Counted from the stretch's first letter, positions 10,434 to 20,093 are shown. The stretch: 64,000 bases of DNA from Terrirhizobium terrae (GCF_030323265.1 NZ_CP104991.1:434001-498000); one strand, 5' to 3'. Numbers and translations are program-made. The notes: generated by a model from the letters alone, not told the origin.

Positions 10434-11420
10434 ATGATGACAAATTCATGGACACTTGACGACATGCCGTCCCAATCGGGCCGGACGTTTCTGATCACCG
10501 GAACCGGTGGCCTGGGTTTCGAAGACGCGTTTGCGCTGGCCAAAGCCGGTGGCGACGTCATCATCGCAGGGCGCAATCCGGCGAAGGGCGCCGAGGCCGT
10601 CCGGCGCATCAAGGAAAGGACCCCGCAGGCATCGGCCACTCTCGAAGTCGTGGACCTTGCCAGCCTCGCATCGATCGAGGCGATGGCCAAAAGACTGAAG
10701 GAAACCCGCGACCATATCGATGTTCTCATCAACAATGCCGGTGTCATGACGCCGCCAAAGCGTCAGACCACCAAGGACGGATTCGAACTGCAGTTCGGCA
10801 CCAATTACCTCGGTCACTTTGCCCTGACCAGTCACTTGCTACCGCTGCTCATCCGGGCGCGGGATCCGCGGGTCGTCACGCTTTCCAGCATTGCGGTTCG
10901 CAGCGCAAGCGCCGCGATCAATTTCGGCGATCTGCAGGCGGAGCGAAATTATAAGCCGATGCCTGTCTACACTCAGTCGAAGCTGGCATGTCTGATGTTT
11001 GCTTTCGAACTGCAACGCCGAAGTGAAGAGGCAGGCTGGGGTATCACCAGTATCGCTGCCCACCCGGGCGTGTCGCGCACCGATCTGCTTCATAACGCCC
11101 CTGGGCGCCACAGTTCTCAAGGTCTGCTCAGGACGTTCTTGTGGTTTTTGTTTCAGCCCGTCGCGCAAGGCGCGTTGCCGACTTTGTTCGCGGCGACATC
11201 TCCAAACGCACGAGGCGGCGGATATTATGGGCCCGCTAGGCTGGCCGAAACCCGCGGACACCCGACAGAGGCGCAGATTCCGCGACAGGCCTTGGAAAAG
11301 CATGTGGCGTACAAGCTCTGGGAAATCTCGGAGAAGCTGACCGGGGTGTCGTTCGCCGCACGGGCTCCAACATTGGAACTCTCTAGCCCGGGCGCAGCAA
11401 CTATCGCGCGGGAGGGGTAA
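10434..11420 (+). CDS. Retinol dehydrogenase-like SDR
   Basis: Short-chain dehydrogenase of 328 aa, in the longer group related to retinol and protochlorophyllide dehydrogenases. Seen: NNAGVM, LSSIAVRSA, Tyr and Lys in YTQSKLA, and a C-terminal region rich in substrate-loop residues. The glycine loop reads ITGTGGLGFEDA, one residue shorter than the normal TGxxxGxG, which may weaken cofactor binding or reflect an in-frame loss. AAGGA precedes tandem ATGs at 10434 and 10437; the first is used. Three bp before DedA, so co-transcribed. Confidence 0.9.
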   Translation: MMTNSWTLDDMPSQSGRTFLITGTGGLGFEDAFALAKAGGDVIIAGRNPAKGAEAVRRIKERTPQASATLEVVDLASLASIEAMAKRLKETRDHIDVLINNAGVMTPPKRQTTKDGFELQFGTNYLGHFALTSHLLPLLIRARDPRVVTLSSIAVRSASAAINFGDLQAERNYKPMPVYTQSKLACLMFAFELQRRSEEAGWGITSIAAHPGVSRTDLLHNAPGRHSSQGLLRTFLWFLFQPVAQGALPTLFAATSPNARGGGYYGPARLAETRGHPTEAQIPRQALEKHVAYKLWEISEKLTGVSFAARAPTLELSSPGAATIAREG

Positions 11421-11423
11421 GAG

Positions 11424-12062
11424 ATGGACCCGCTCGGACATCTTGTCGAATGGATTGCGATATACGGTATATTTGGCCTCTTCGCGATCGGGCTTGCGGA
11501 GCGTTTCCTGCCTGCCCTTCCCTCCTACGGAGTTCTCGTCGCCATTGGGATTGCGGCCGACGATGAGGTCTGGTCGCTCCACACGGCCGTTATCGGCACG
11601 ACGGTTGGAAGCTCGATCGGAGCTCTCGGTCTATATCTTCTTGTGCGTTTAATCGGAAAAAGGCGGACGACATCCCTTCTATACTCTGTCGGCCGTTGGG
11701 TAGGCCTATCAAAACCGCGTATCGACTGGACTCTGTCCTCCTTGCGGGAACGGGAACGCGCGCTCACGATCATGTCGCAACTCATTCCAACAGTGCGATT
11801 GATCTCGCCGGTGGCGGCTGGGCTTTTAGGCACAAGTACGCTGCGATTTGTCGCTGGTGTATCAGTCGGCATTGTTCTGTGGAACGGGTTGTTTATTGCC
11901 GGCGGTTACCTGGCCGATGTGGCTATCCCCGGCATTAATTCCTCCGCGCTCGCACTGAAAATACTGGTCCTGCTTGTTGCCGCGGAACTGCTCATCGCTT
12001 TGGGATGGCGGCTTCAGCGGCGATATTCGACCCGTCCGGATCTTGGAGCAAGCAAGCGATGA
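11424..12062 (+). CDS. DedA-family membrane protein
   Basis: DedA/VTT-domain inner-membrane protein of 212 aa with about five hydrophobic segments. Family features are the N-terminal GLAERFLPALPSYGVL re-entrant stretch (usual form E-x-x-x-P-x-P) and the later SQLIPTVRLISPVAAGL with the conserved Arg. DedA proteins are thought to act in membrane lipid carrier recycling and proton-driven homeostasis. Its stop overlaps the next ATG (ATGA at 12059-12062), so it is translationally coupled to the methyltransferase. Confidence 0.9.
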   Translation: MDPLGHLVEWIAIYGIFGLFAIGLAERFLPALPSYGVLVAIGIAADDEVWSLHTAVIGTTVGSSIGALGLYLLVRLIGKRRTTSLLYSVGRWVGLSKPRIDWTLSSLRERERALTIMSQLIPTVRLISPVAAGLLGTSTLRFVAGVSVGIVLWNGLFIAGGYLADVAIPGINSSALALKILVLLVAAELLIALGWRLQRRYSTRPDLGASKR

Positions 12063-12681
12063 CAAATAGAGCTTCTGATGCGTTCTTGTTTTTTCGGGCG
12101 TGGCTTTCCGCTCCCCTCCGTGTCGCCTCCGTTACGCCGTCAGGGCGGGCGCTGTCTTCTCTTATAACCGCCGAAATATCCGCCCAGACGGGCACGGTCA
12201 TCGAATTGGGTCCTGGAACCGGCGTTTTTACAGAAGCATTGCTGCATCGGGGTGTTCCTGAAAAAATCTCGTGCTGGTGGAGTATGGCGCGGAGTTCGCG
12301 AACCAGCTCAGCGATCGCTTCCCAACCGCGAAGACTGTTCAGATGGACGCTGCTCAGTTGCGCAAGTTGCCGCTTCACGCGAAGGCGCCTGTGGGTGCTG
12401 TTGTCAGCGGCCTGCCTGTCCTGTCTATGCCGTTGCGCAAGGTGCATGCTATCCTGGAGGGGGCATTCTCGCATCTTCGCCATGGTGGGGCGTTCTACCA
12501 ATTCACCTACGGTCCACGATGCCCGATTCCCAGGCCCTTACTCGAACGTCTGGGTTTGAAAGCGACGTATCTCGGCTGGACCTTCGCCAATATTCCGCCC
12601 GCGTCCGTCTATCGCATCAGTCGACGAAGGCCACGCAGGGCATTCGAACCAACACATCAGGATCTGTTGCTCCACGGCTAG
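12059..12681 (+). CDS. Phospholipid N-methyltransferase-like SAM enzyme (frameshifted)
   Basis: Class I SAM-dependent methyltransferase, about 207 aa after repair, close to rhizobial PmtA-type phosphatidylethanolamine N-methyltransferases. Motif I is VIELGPGTGVFTEAL; the second half shows VVSGLPVLSMP and FYQFTYGPRCP. One A is missing from the A run after CCTG near 12262-12267, splitting motif I from the rest. Coupling to DedA suggests a lipid or membrane role, possibly phospholipid adjustment during stress; that is inference. A C-terminal SRRRPRRAF tail is typical of the group. Confidence 0.83.
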
Positions 12682-13002
12682 AAAATCCATTCTGGTCAGC
12701 AGCAGCTCAACCGTTTGGCTAATCTTATTCCGGCGGAGCTTGCAGGCACTGGAAATTCCATAACAGCCCGACGCGGTCCTTCAGTCCCAAGCCAAGTGAA
12801 CTCCGAGAGATGGCACATGCATCAGGCAATTTCCGCATCGTGCATTAACCGCAATTGCAAAGCATGGCTAATCAGTCTGCGCTGAATTTGCCGGCTAATC
12901 CTTTCGCATGGCCTGACTTACCCTGAAATGACGACTTCGGACTTTCGCGCCGGACAGATGACAGCCCAGCATTGTTGCAATCCGACAGGAGATGAAATCC
13001 AA
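12682..13002. other. Intergenic leader before the paoA-like gene
   Basis: About 320 bp with no convincing gene. It should carry the promoter of the oxidoreductase operon. I saw no clear riboswitch or molybdate-sensing RNA; a ribosome site GACAGGAG lies about a dozen bases before ATG 13003. An upstream in-frame ATG at 12928 has no good ribosome site and would spoil the Tat leader. Confidence 0.5.
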
Positions 13003-13620
13003 ATGTCAGACCCGCATGATAGCAAGTTTCTCGAAGTCACTCGGCGACAGGTTTTAGAGGCTGGAACGATTGTCTCGATGTCTGGCATGCTCCCGGTAGC
13101 TGCACAGGCACAAGGTTCGGTCCCACAACCCTCGCAAGAGAACGGCGCGACCGTTAGGATCAGCTTTCAGATCAACGGCCAACGACGTGCCATTGACATT
13201 GATGCCCGGGCATCCTTGCTGGACATGCTGCGTGAGCGCCTGGGCCTTGCCGGCGCTAAGAAGGGATGTGACCACGGTCAGTGCGGCGCCTGCACAGTCC
13301 ACATCGACGGGCGACGGGTCGCTTCCTGTCTGACACTCGCCGCCAAGGTCGATGGGCGCAGCGTCACGACCATCGAAGGCATCGGCAGCGCGGACGCACT
13401 GCACCCCATGCAGCAGGCGTTTATCGACCACGATGCCTTGCAATGCGGCTATTGCACGCCCGGGCAGATCATGGCCGCGATTGCGTGTGTAAAAGAGGGG
13501 CACGCTTCAACACCAGAAGACATCCGGGAATATATGAGCGGCAACATCTGCCGCTGCGGAGCCTATGTCGGCATCGTTGCGGCGATCGAACAGGCCGCTC
13601 CTCAGATCGAGCGGGGCTGA
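13003..13620 (+). CDS. paoA: Periplasmic aldehyde oxidoreductase, 2Fe-2S subunit
   Basis: Small subunit of a xanthine-dehydrogenase-family enzyme, 205 aa, like E. coli PaoA (YagT). A Tat leader (TRRQVLEAGTIV, ending AQAQG) is followed by a plant-ferredoxin domain with CDHGQCGACTVH and a lone Cys at ASC, then a second 2Fe-2S domain with CGYCTPGQ and NICRCGAY. All eight cluster cysteines are present. It passes electrons from the molybdenum subunit to FAD in a periplasmic complex exported as a folded unit by this leader. Three bp before the FAD subunit gene. Confidence 0.93.
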   Translation: MSDPHDSKFLEVTRRQVLEAGTIVSMSGMLPVAAQAQGSVPQPSQENGATVRISFQINGQRRAIDIDARASLLDMLRERLGLAGAKKGCDHGQCGACTVHIDGRRVASCLTLAAKVDGRSVTTIEGIGSADALHPMQQAFIDHDALQCGYCTPGQIMAAIACVKEGHASTPEDIREYMSGNICRCGAYVGIVAAIEQAAPQIERG

Positions 13621-13623
13621 ACT

Positions 13624-14624
13624 ATGAGATCACTATCCTATGTCCAAGCCAAAACTGTGCGCGAAGCCATCGAAGCATATGCCGCGGCAGGCGAAGGTGC
13701 GCGCTACATTGCTGGCGGAACCACTCTTTACGACTTGATGAAGCTCGGTGTCGAGCGGCCCGCCCATCTGGTCGATATCGCCTCTCTGGAAGGGGCTGAC
13801 CGGATTGATACAAGCGGTGACGTTCTGTTTTTTGGCGCCGGAGCGCTTATGGCAGACGTCGCCGAAAATGATGTCGTCCGCCGTGACTATCCCGTCTTGG
13901 CCGAGAGCCTTTCGAAAGCCGCCTCTCAGCAGCTTCGCAACATGGCGACCGTCGGCGGAAACCTGCTGCAGCGGACCCGTTGTCCCTATTTCCGGAACGG
14001 CGCAATTGGCGCCTACCCCTGCAACAAGCGAGCGCCCGGCTCCGGATGCGCAGCGATTGGGGGCTTGATCGCGGGCAAGCCGTACTCGGCATCAGTAACG
14101 CTTGCACGGCCGTATCACCCGGCGACTGGCCGGTTGCGCTGACGGCGATGGACGCGACAGTGGAGATCCAAGGTCCGGCGGGACCACGATCAGTTCCCAT
14201 CGCTGAATTTTACCGACTGCCTGGTGATACTCCCCATCTCGAATTCGAGATCGAAGCCGGCGAGATCGTCACCGGGATATCAGTTCCGAAGACGGAGGCC
14301 GGCCGCAACTCGACCTATCTCAAAGTGCGCGATCGCGAGTCATATGCTTTTGCCCTCGCCTCGGCAGCCGTGGCGCTGGCGATGGACGGCGATCACGTAC
14401 GGCAGGCGAATATTGCTCTCGGCGGCGTTGCCACCCGGCCATGGCGGGCACGCGAGGCAGAGGCGCTTTTAAACCGTCGAACGATCGAACCGGACATTGC
14501 GCTGGCTGCCGGCAGAGCGGCATTCGCCGATGCCCGACCAGGCGAGCACAACGCATTCAAGATTGAACTCGGTGCTCGCACGCTTGCCGATGCCATCATG
14601 ACAGCTGGAAGGAAGATGCAATGA
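13624..14624 (+). CDS. paoB: Periplasmic aldehyde oxidoreductase, FAD subunit (frameshifted)
   Basis: FAD-binding subunit, about 333 aa when repaired, like PaoB (YagS). It shows [14 protein letters not shown] (FAD pyrophosphate loop), [17 protein letters not shown], and a Cys-rich stretch (C-P-Y-F-R...PCNKR...GSGC) which in PaoB binds an extra 4Fe-4S cluster. A G is missing from the G run near 14058-14062 (after GCAGCGATT); adding it gives the conserved [10 protein letters not shown]. Its ATGA overlaps the start of the large subunit, so translation is coupled. Confidence 0.9.
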
Positions 14625-16800
14625 CACAGGAACGGACCGCTGACCGCCCTCGGGTCGATGCTTATGAAAAAGTGCTGGGTCGGGCACTATACGCGGCAGA
14701 TCAGCCGATCGCCGGTCTGCTTCATGCGATGGCGGTTCCAGCGACAATCGCCAAGGGACGTATTGAAGCGATCGACGCAACTGCCGCTGAAAATGTGCCA
14801 GGCGTCGTGCGCATCTTCACGCATGAAGATTTCTCGCAGATCAAGACCACACCGGCCGCTCGCGGCGCTTACGGCCAGCCAGGAAAAGGCCATCAGCCGA
14901 TGACGAGCCCGGTCGTGCGCCACCGGGGCGAACCGGTCGCCCTGGTGGTCGCCGAAACGTTGGAGGCCGCCATCGAGGGCGCGGAAGCCATCAAGGTCCG
15001 CTACGCCGAAGAGGCATTCAGCACTCACATGGAGGATGATCATGCCAGCCCGGAACCGGAGCCGGATCGCCAGCTGTCCTCCGGTGATGCGCAGGCAGCC
15101 TTTGCTGCTGCCGATCATCGCATTGATGTGGAGTACGTGCATCCCCAACAGCATCACAATCCAATCGAGCTGATCTCGACGACCGCCGCATTCGAGGATG
15201 GAGAACTCCGGATCTATGAAGGCACCCAGGCGGCGTCAGCTTTTGCCGGCGGCCTTGCAGGGATGATGGGAATGGAGCCGACACGGCTGCGCGGCGTGAG
15301 CCCCTTCACAGGCGGTGGCTTCGGCCAGAAGAACGGCATTCAGGAGCAGAGTGTGCTTGTTGCAAGCGCCGCCATTCTACTGCGCCGTCCCGTGAAACTC
15401 GTGATGCCGCGTGGTCAGTTGTTTCACACGGCATCCTATCGCCCAAGAAGCCGTCACCGGATCCGGCTCGGGGCGGACAAACAAGGTCGCCTCCTGGCAG
15501 GCCTTTATGAAACGGTCCAGCAAAACAGTCGGTACGATGGGTTTGCCTGTGATCACGGCGCCAATCCCCTCGCATGTACGAATATGGTGCCTGGGCAGGA
15601 AGCGACCGGATCATCCGGGTCGACACCCAGACGCCCGGCCATCAGCGTGCACCGCATGAGCATCCCTCTAGTTACGCCACCGAATGCGCATTTGATGAGT
15701 TGGCTGAGTCTGTCGGGATGGATCCCGTCGAGCTCCGCATCCACAATGACGCTCAAAATGACCTGATTACTGGAAAGCCATTTTCGTCTCGTCATCTGGT
15801 TGATTGTCTAAGACGCGGGGCGGAGCTGATCGACTGGAGCCGACGAGCCCGCGAACCTGGCTCCTTGGGAGCAGAGAACGGAGACCGCATCGGCCTCGGT
15901 GTTGCCTGTGGCAGCTACAAGGGATCGATGACGGCAGCTGTTACGACACTTCGTCTGTCGGCAAGCGGACGATGTGAGATCTCGACATCCGGCCATGAGA
16001 TGGGACAGGGCATCCGTAGCGTCATCGCCGCGGAGCTTATCGAGGTTCTTGGCGTCGATCCAACCAAGCTCGATATCCGGATCGGAGATACCGGACATGC
16101 GCCACAGCATATAACCGCGGGCTCATGGGGGACGGGAAGCGTTGCGCCGGCCGCGCGAAGCGCTGCCCTGAAACTGCGGGAAGAGCTTAGCGTTCTAACC
16201 GGTGCGCCATTGTCGGAAGAACCGGTTCATGTCCAGCTCGCCCGGACCCGCCGCCCCTCTTTGGAAGTCACGGTGAATACGATACCGCTCGGCAAGGACG
16301 CACAGGTCATCGAGCAGTTGCGCCGGGGTATCCCATCCACTACCGGCCCCGAATATCCGGACTTCATGGCGTTCAGCTGGATCGCCCATTTTGCTGAAGT
16401 TCACGTGGAGACATCGACCGGGCGCGTGCGCGTCAAACGCGTCGTCAGCGTTGCCGACTGCGGTCGGGTCATGAACCGGCGTACTGCGGAAAGCCAGGTC
16501 AGAGGCGGTGTCGTCTGGGGAATTGGCGCAGCACTCCGCGAGGCCGGTGAAACTGACCCCCGCTTCGGCGGAGTCCTCAACAATGACCTTGCCGAATATG
16601 TCGTACCGGTCAACGCCGACATATACGCGATCGATGTCGATTTCATCGATCAACCGGACTTCAAGCTCAACATGTCCGGCGTCAAGGGTCTCGGCGAAGT
16701 CGCCATGGTCGGAGCGGCTGCAGCCATCGTCAATGCCGTCTACAATGCGACCGGCAGACGTGTGCGACATCTGCCCATCAGGATTGAAGACCTGCTGTAA
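14621..16800 (+). CDS. paoC: Periplasmic aldehyde oxidoreductase, molybdenum subunit (frameshifted)
   Basis: Molybdopterin-binding subunit, about 726 aa, close to PaoC (732 aa in E. coli). Seen: RVDAYEKVLGRALYAAD at the start, FTGGGFGQK about 228, GHEMGQGI, GSWGTGSVAP, and the catalytic Glu in SGVKGLGEVAM near the C-terminus. It oxidises aldehydes to acids. One base is missing near 15560-15570, in the middle of the protein. No XdhC/PaoD-type cofactor-insertion chaperone follows; the next gene points the other way, so the chaperone must lie elsewhere. Whether aromatic or aliphatic aldehydes are preferred cannot be told. Confidence 0.92.
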
Positions 16801-16855
16801 AGCAGGTCTCAACGGCAAGGCATGCGAGACGAAGGAGGGCACCCGATGCCCTTTT
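16788..16855 (+). terminator. Terminator region after the paoC-like gene
   Basis: Hairpin AGACCTGCT (16788-16796) / AGCAGGTCT (16801-16809) overlaps the stop codon, which forms its loop. A second stem AGGGCA (16836-16841) / TGCCCT (16847-16852) is followed by TTTC, giving a standard intrinsic terminator for the rightward operon. Confidence 0.65.
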
Positions 16856-16926
16856 CTGGGCACAGTTACGCGACGGAAGAGTGGCGCAATCGAGCTGCCC
16901 TTTGAAATGCGCGACTATCTAGCTCT

Positions 16927-17292
16927 TCATCGAGTCATTGTGCGGATTGGCTGCAATACCGCCTCTTCGAGGGCTGACATCCGGATCGGGTCGGCAACGG
17001 CGTAGGCAGGGTCGGCGATCATCTCGACGAAGGCTGTCCGTCTTGGGTAGCGTACCAGCGCCACCGCGTCCCAGGATTGACCGGGTTCGGCGCAGAGCGC
17101 GGTCGCGCCGTCGCCGGTGAACACGATTTCCGCGCCGTACCGGGCGACGATCGGGCCGGCCATGGCGAGGTAGTCAAGATAACGCTGGCGCCCTCCGTCT
17201 GGCTTGAAGCGAAGAAGGTTGAGCATCACGACGGGCTGTTCGTCATCTTCTGCAAGAAAGCGGTCAATATCTGCGGCGGTGAGTTTGATCAT
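16927..17292 (-). CDS. DUF1330-like small alpha/beta protein
   Basis: 121 aa, resembling DUF1330 and other dimeric alpha/beta-barrel proteins (VVMLNLLRFKPDGG, YLDYLAMAGPIVARYGAEIVFTG, DAVALVRYPRRTAFVEMIADPAY). No catalytic residue can be named; related folds include small cofactor-free monooxygenases and isomerases. Divergent from the AraC gene at 17407 with a 114 bp gap, so that regulator probably controls it. Convergent with the paoC-like gene. Confidence 0.85.
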   Translation of the reverse strand: MIKLTAADIDRFLAEDDEQPVVMLNLLRFKPDGGRQRYLDYLAMAGPIVARYGAEIVFTGDGATALCAEPGQSWDAVALVRYPRRTAFVEMIADPAYAVADPIRMSALEEAVLQPIRTMTR

Positions 17293-17406
17293 GATAATTC
17301 TCCAGTGATAGGGGTCTCAGCCTCGTTCAATCGTCTGGAAAATTATGCTATCGCCACTGTACGCTCCATAATGGAAACCCCAGACTACTTTATCTGAAGC
17401 CCTAAA

Positions 17407-18345
17407 ATGGATCCCTTCCTCGATCTTATCCGACTGCTGCGGCCGCGCGCTGCGCTTCTGGGTCGCGGCATCGATGCCGCCGGTGACTGGGGCCTGAGCT
17501 TTCCAGCGCTGGGAGACCTGCTGTTTTTCTGGATAGAAAACGGCACTTGCCAATTGATACGATCCGGTTGCGATCCGCTGTCGTTAGAAAAGGGCGACTT
17601 CGTGCTGCTGCGCACCATGCTTCCTTTTACGCTGGCTTCCAGTCAGGAAGTAGAGCCAGTAGACAGCGTCGCGGCCGTGGCCGCCAAGCGAGAGGGACGG
17701 TTGAAGCTGGGCTCCGGTCAGGAACGACTGACTTCGCTTCACATGGGCAAATTTTTGTTCTCGACCGCCAATGAGGATCTCCTGACGGAGCTTCTTCCAT
17801 CCCTCGTTCGTATCCCCTCTCGTTCGCCCAAACTCCACCGGCTTCACAATCTGCTGACGCTGATGGAATCCGAAGGCCGGGAGCCAGGACCGGCTAGCGA
17901 ATTCATCATCGTCCGCCTCGTCGAGCTGGCGCTGGTCGAAATTCTCAGGATGTCTGCTTCGGGCCTTCCGGAACCGACTGTCGACCCCGCCAGCAGCGGT
18001 CTGCTTGCCGGCCTTCGAGACCCGGTTGCGGGCAAGGCAATTCGTGCCATGCACGCAAATGTCGGGCAAGCCTGGACGGTCGATACGCTGGCAAGGCTCT
18101 GTGGTGTCTCGCGGTCCGCCTTTGCCACGCGCTTTCGTGCCGTCGTCGGGATTGGCCCGATCTCCTATCTGTTGCGGTGGCGCATGGCGCTTGCCAAGGA
18201 GGCGCTCAAATCTGGAACGGCCAGAGTGGAAGAAATCGCCTTCTCGATTGGCTATAAGTCGGCGAGCGCGTTCAGCACCGCTTTCACCCACGCCGTCGGC
18301 TGCTCGCCGAGCCGCTTCGCAGAAAGCGCGTTGCGCTCCGCATAG
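17407..18345 (+). CDS. AraC regulator with cupin sensor
   Basis: 312 aa. N-terminal cupin_6-type domain (LLFFWIENGTCQLI, LEKGDFVLLR) and C-terminal AraC HTH pair (LARLCGVSRSAFATRFRAVVG, AFSIGYKSASAFSTAFTHAVG). Intact, with no frame break. Divergent from the DUF1330-like gene, its likely target; members of this group often act on neighbouring oxidoreductase genes. Next to a TetR gene reading the opposite way. Confidence 0.93.
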   Translation: MDPFLDLIRLLRPRAALLGRGIDAAGDWGLSFPALGDLLFFWIENGTCQLIRSGCDPLSLEKGDFVLLRTMLPFTLASSQEVEPVDSVAAVAAKREGRLKLGSGQERLTSLHMGKFLFSTANEDLLTELLPSLVRIPSRSPKLHRLHNLLTLMESEGREPGPASEFIIVRLVELALVEILRMSASGLPEPTVDPASSGLLAGLRDPVAGKAIRAMHANVGQAWTVDTLARLCGVSRSAFATRFRAVVGIGPISYLLRWRMALAKEALKSGTARVEEIAFSIGYKSASAFSTAFTHAVGCSPSRFAESALRSA

Positions 18346-18370
18346 GAAAGCCGACTTCACTCCCAAAGGG

Positions 18371-19057
18371 TCACGCCCCGCCACGCATCCTTTGATCGAT
18401 GCTGCCGGTAATGGCGTCCCAGCCAACCAAGGTAAATTCCGCCACGGCTTGTAACTCTGCGCGCTCGGCTCCATCGCGGGCGCGGATCGCCATGCCGCTT
18501 TGGACTGTCTGCACGAACCTGGCAAGTTTGGTCGTGTCTGCCGTGGCCTCAAGGTCACCATCGCTCTTCGCTCTGTCGAAGCGTGCCTTGAGGATATCGA
18601 AACCGCCTGCACGGGTCGTTCGCATGAGTTCGCCCAGTTCGGAATGCCCCTCGCTGCCCACAGTCGCAAGAGTCGCCATGCATCCGTGCGGCAGATCGCC
18701 ATCTCCACCCGTCATCGCGACTGCCGAATCCTGAAGAAATGCCAGCGCTGCGTCTTTCGCGGTCGAAGCAGCTCTAAAGCGGGTCCAAACCAATCCCTCG
18801 TAAGTCGTGTAATAATATTTGAGCGCTTCCGCATAGAGCTCATCTTTCGAGCCGAAGGCCGCATAAAGGCTCTTTGTTCCGATCCCCATTGCCTCCGTCA
18901 GGTCGGCGATCGAGGTCGCCTCGTATCCCTTAATCCAGAACAGTTTCGTCGCGGCGGCAAGCGCAGCTTGCCGGTCGAACTCCCGCGGTCGCCCCGCGAA
19001 CGCGGGGACGATTCTGAATGGTCGGCGCAGGTCGAAACACCATTGTGCATCGACCAC
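18371..19057 (-). CDS. TetR-family repressor
   Basis: 228 aa. N-terminal HTH (AALAAATKLFWIKGYEATSIADLTEAMGI then KSLYAAFGSKDELY) with a C-terminal ligand domain of the TetR_C group common near SDR genes. The only possible start in frame before the HTH is a GTG at 19057, which sits inside a CTGCATAAA half-site; this suggests tight self-control. Divergent from the SDR at 19133 and likely its repressor. Confidence 0.9.
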   Translation of the reverse strand: MVDAQWCFDLRRPFRIVPAFAGRPREFDRQAALAAATKLFWIKGYEATSIADLTEAMGIGTKSLYAAFGSKDELYAEALKYYYTTYEGLVWTRFRAASTAKDAALAFLQDSAVAMTGGDGDLPHGCMATLATVGSEGHSELGELMRTTRAGGFDILKARFDRAKSDGDLEATADTTKLARFVQTVQSGMAIRARDGAERAELQAVAEFTLVGWDAITGSIDQRMRGGA

Positions 19058-19122
19058 TGCATAAATGAGTTGACAGGAATTTGCAATGGCATTAGCGATT
19101 TATGCAGCGATCACTGCATAAA
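19042..19122. promoter_or_regulatory. Paired operator palindromes between TetR and SDR
   Basis: A perfect palindrome TTTATGCAG-N6-CTGCATAAA at 19099-19122, and a degraded second copy at 19042-19065 that keeps the right half CTGCATAAA and the spacer CGACCA (CGATCA in the first). The perfect copy lies just before the SDR ribosome site, the other over the TetR start. The arrangement fits TetR repression of both genes. Confidence 0.7.
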
Positions 19123-19132
19123 GGAAATGATG

Positions 19133-19870
19133 ATGGAATTGCTTGGAAAGCGTGCATTGGTGAACGGCGGCTCCCGGGGTATAGGAGCCGCGATTGCGAT
19201 TGCGCTCGCCGAGAACGGTGCGGACGTCGCGTTCACCTATCAGCGCTCGGCAGACAAGGCTGCATCGGTGGTTCAGTCTATCGAGGAAAAAGGCCGGCGT
19301 GGGCTGGCCATTCAGGCCGACAGCGGCGACCCGGACGCCATCCGTCGCGCGGTCAGCCAGACGGTCGACACACTTGGAGGACTTGATATCCTCGTCAACA
19401 GCGCGGGCATCGGAACCGCCGGCATGACCGCGGACCTGGCGCTTGCCGACTTGCAGGCCATGCTTGACGTCAACGTTCGCGCGCCCGTGCTCTTCGCACA
19501 GGCGGCGATCCCGCACCTCTCGTCCGGTGGCCGGATCATCTCGATCGGCTCCTCGCTGGCGGAACGTGTGCCTTTCGCAGGTGTGACGGCTTACGCGATG
19601 TCGAAGTCCGCGCTCTTGTCGTTTACGCGAGGCCTTTCGCGCGAACTCGGGCCTCAAGGCATCACCGTCAATCTCGTTCTCCCGGGTTCAACTGACACGG
19701 AAATGAACCCCGCCAATGGCGAGAATGCTGACTATCAGCGGAGCCTTACCTCGCTCGGTCGGTTTGGCGAGCCCCGTGAAGTCGCCAGTGCAGTCGCATT
19801 TCTGGCAGGCCCTGCTGCCAGTCTGGTCACCGGCGCCGTTCTAAGTGTAGACGCCGGCTTCAACGCGTAA
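19133..19870 (+). CDS. SDR oxidoreductase (BdcA-like group)
   Basis: Classical SDR, 245 aa: NGGSRGIGAAIA cofactor loop (the usual T of TGG is replaced by N), NSAG, Ser in SIGSS, YAMSK, and C-terminal VLSVDAGFNA. Three ATGs stand in tandem (19127, 19130, 19133); the last is best spaced from AAGGA. Controlled by the divergent TetR, with its operator over the promoter. Similar in type to the SDRs at 49401 and 58220. Substrate unknown. Confidence 0.92.
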   Translation: MELLGKRALVNGGSRGIGAAIAIALAENGADVAFTYQRSADKAASVVQSIEEKGRRGLAIQADSGDPDAIRRAVSQTVDTLGGLDILVNSAGIGTAGMTADLALADLQAMLDVNVRAPVLFAQAAIPHLSSGGRIISIGSSLAERVPFAGVTAYAMSKSALLSFTRGLSRELGPQGITVNLVLPGSTDTEMNPANGENADYQRSLTSLGRFGEPREVASAVAFLAGPAASLVTGAVLSVDAGFNA

Positions 19871-19885
19871 TCCTCCACCTTATTC

Positions 19886-19908
19886 GGACGTCGGCCTCCC
19901 CGACGTCC
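19886..19908 (+). terminator. Hairpin after the SDR gene
   Basis: GGACGTCGG (19886-19894) pairs perfectly with CCGACGTCC (19900-19908), loop 5 nt, 15 bp after the SDR stop codon. No U-tract, so a weak terminator at best. Confidence 0.5.
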
Positions 19909-20093
19909 TCCGCCCTCGCATCGATTCTTGGCTGGTGCCGGAAAGGGTCCGGAAGGCGTCGAGGCACGGCTACCCTTGATAGCCACAATCGGTTGAAGAG
20001 ACCTCATCTGCGATCAAGTCGTGGGGGAAAATCAGCCCCGAGCAAGCCGCCAATGCGATGCTTGGAAGCAGAACTAACAAAGGAATCAACACG

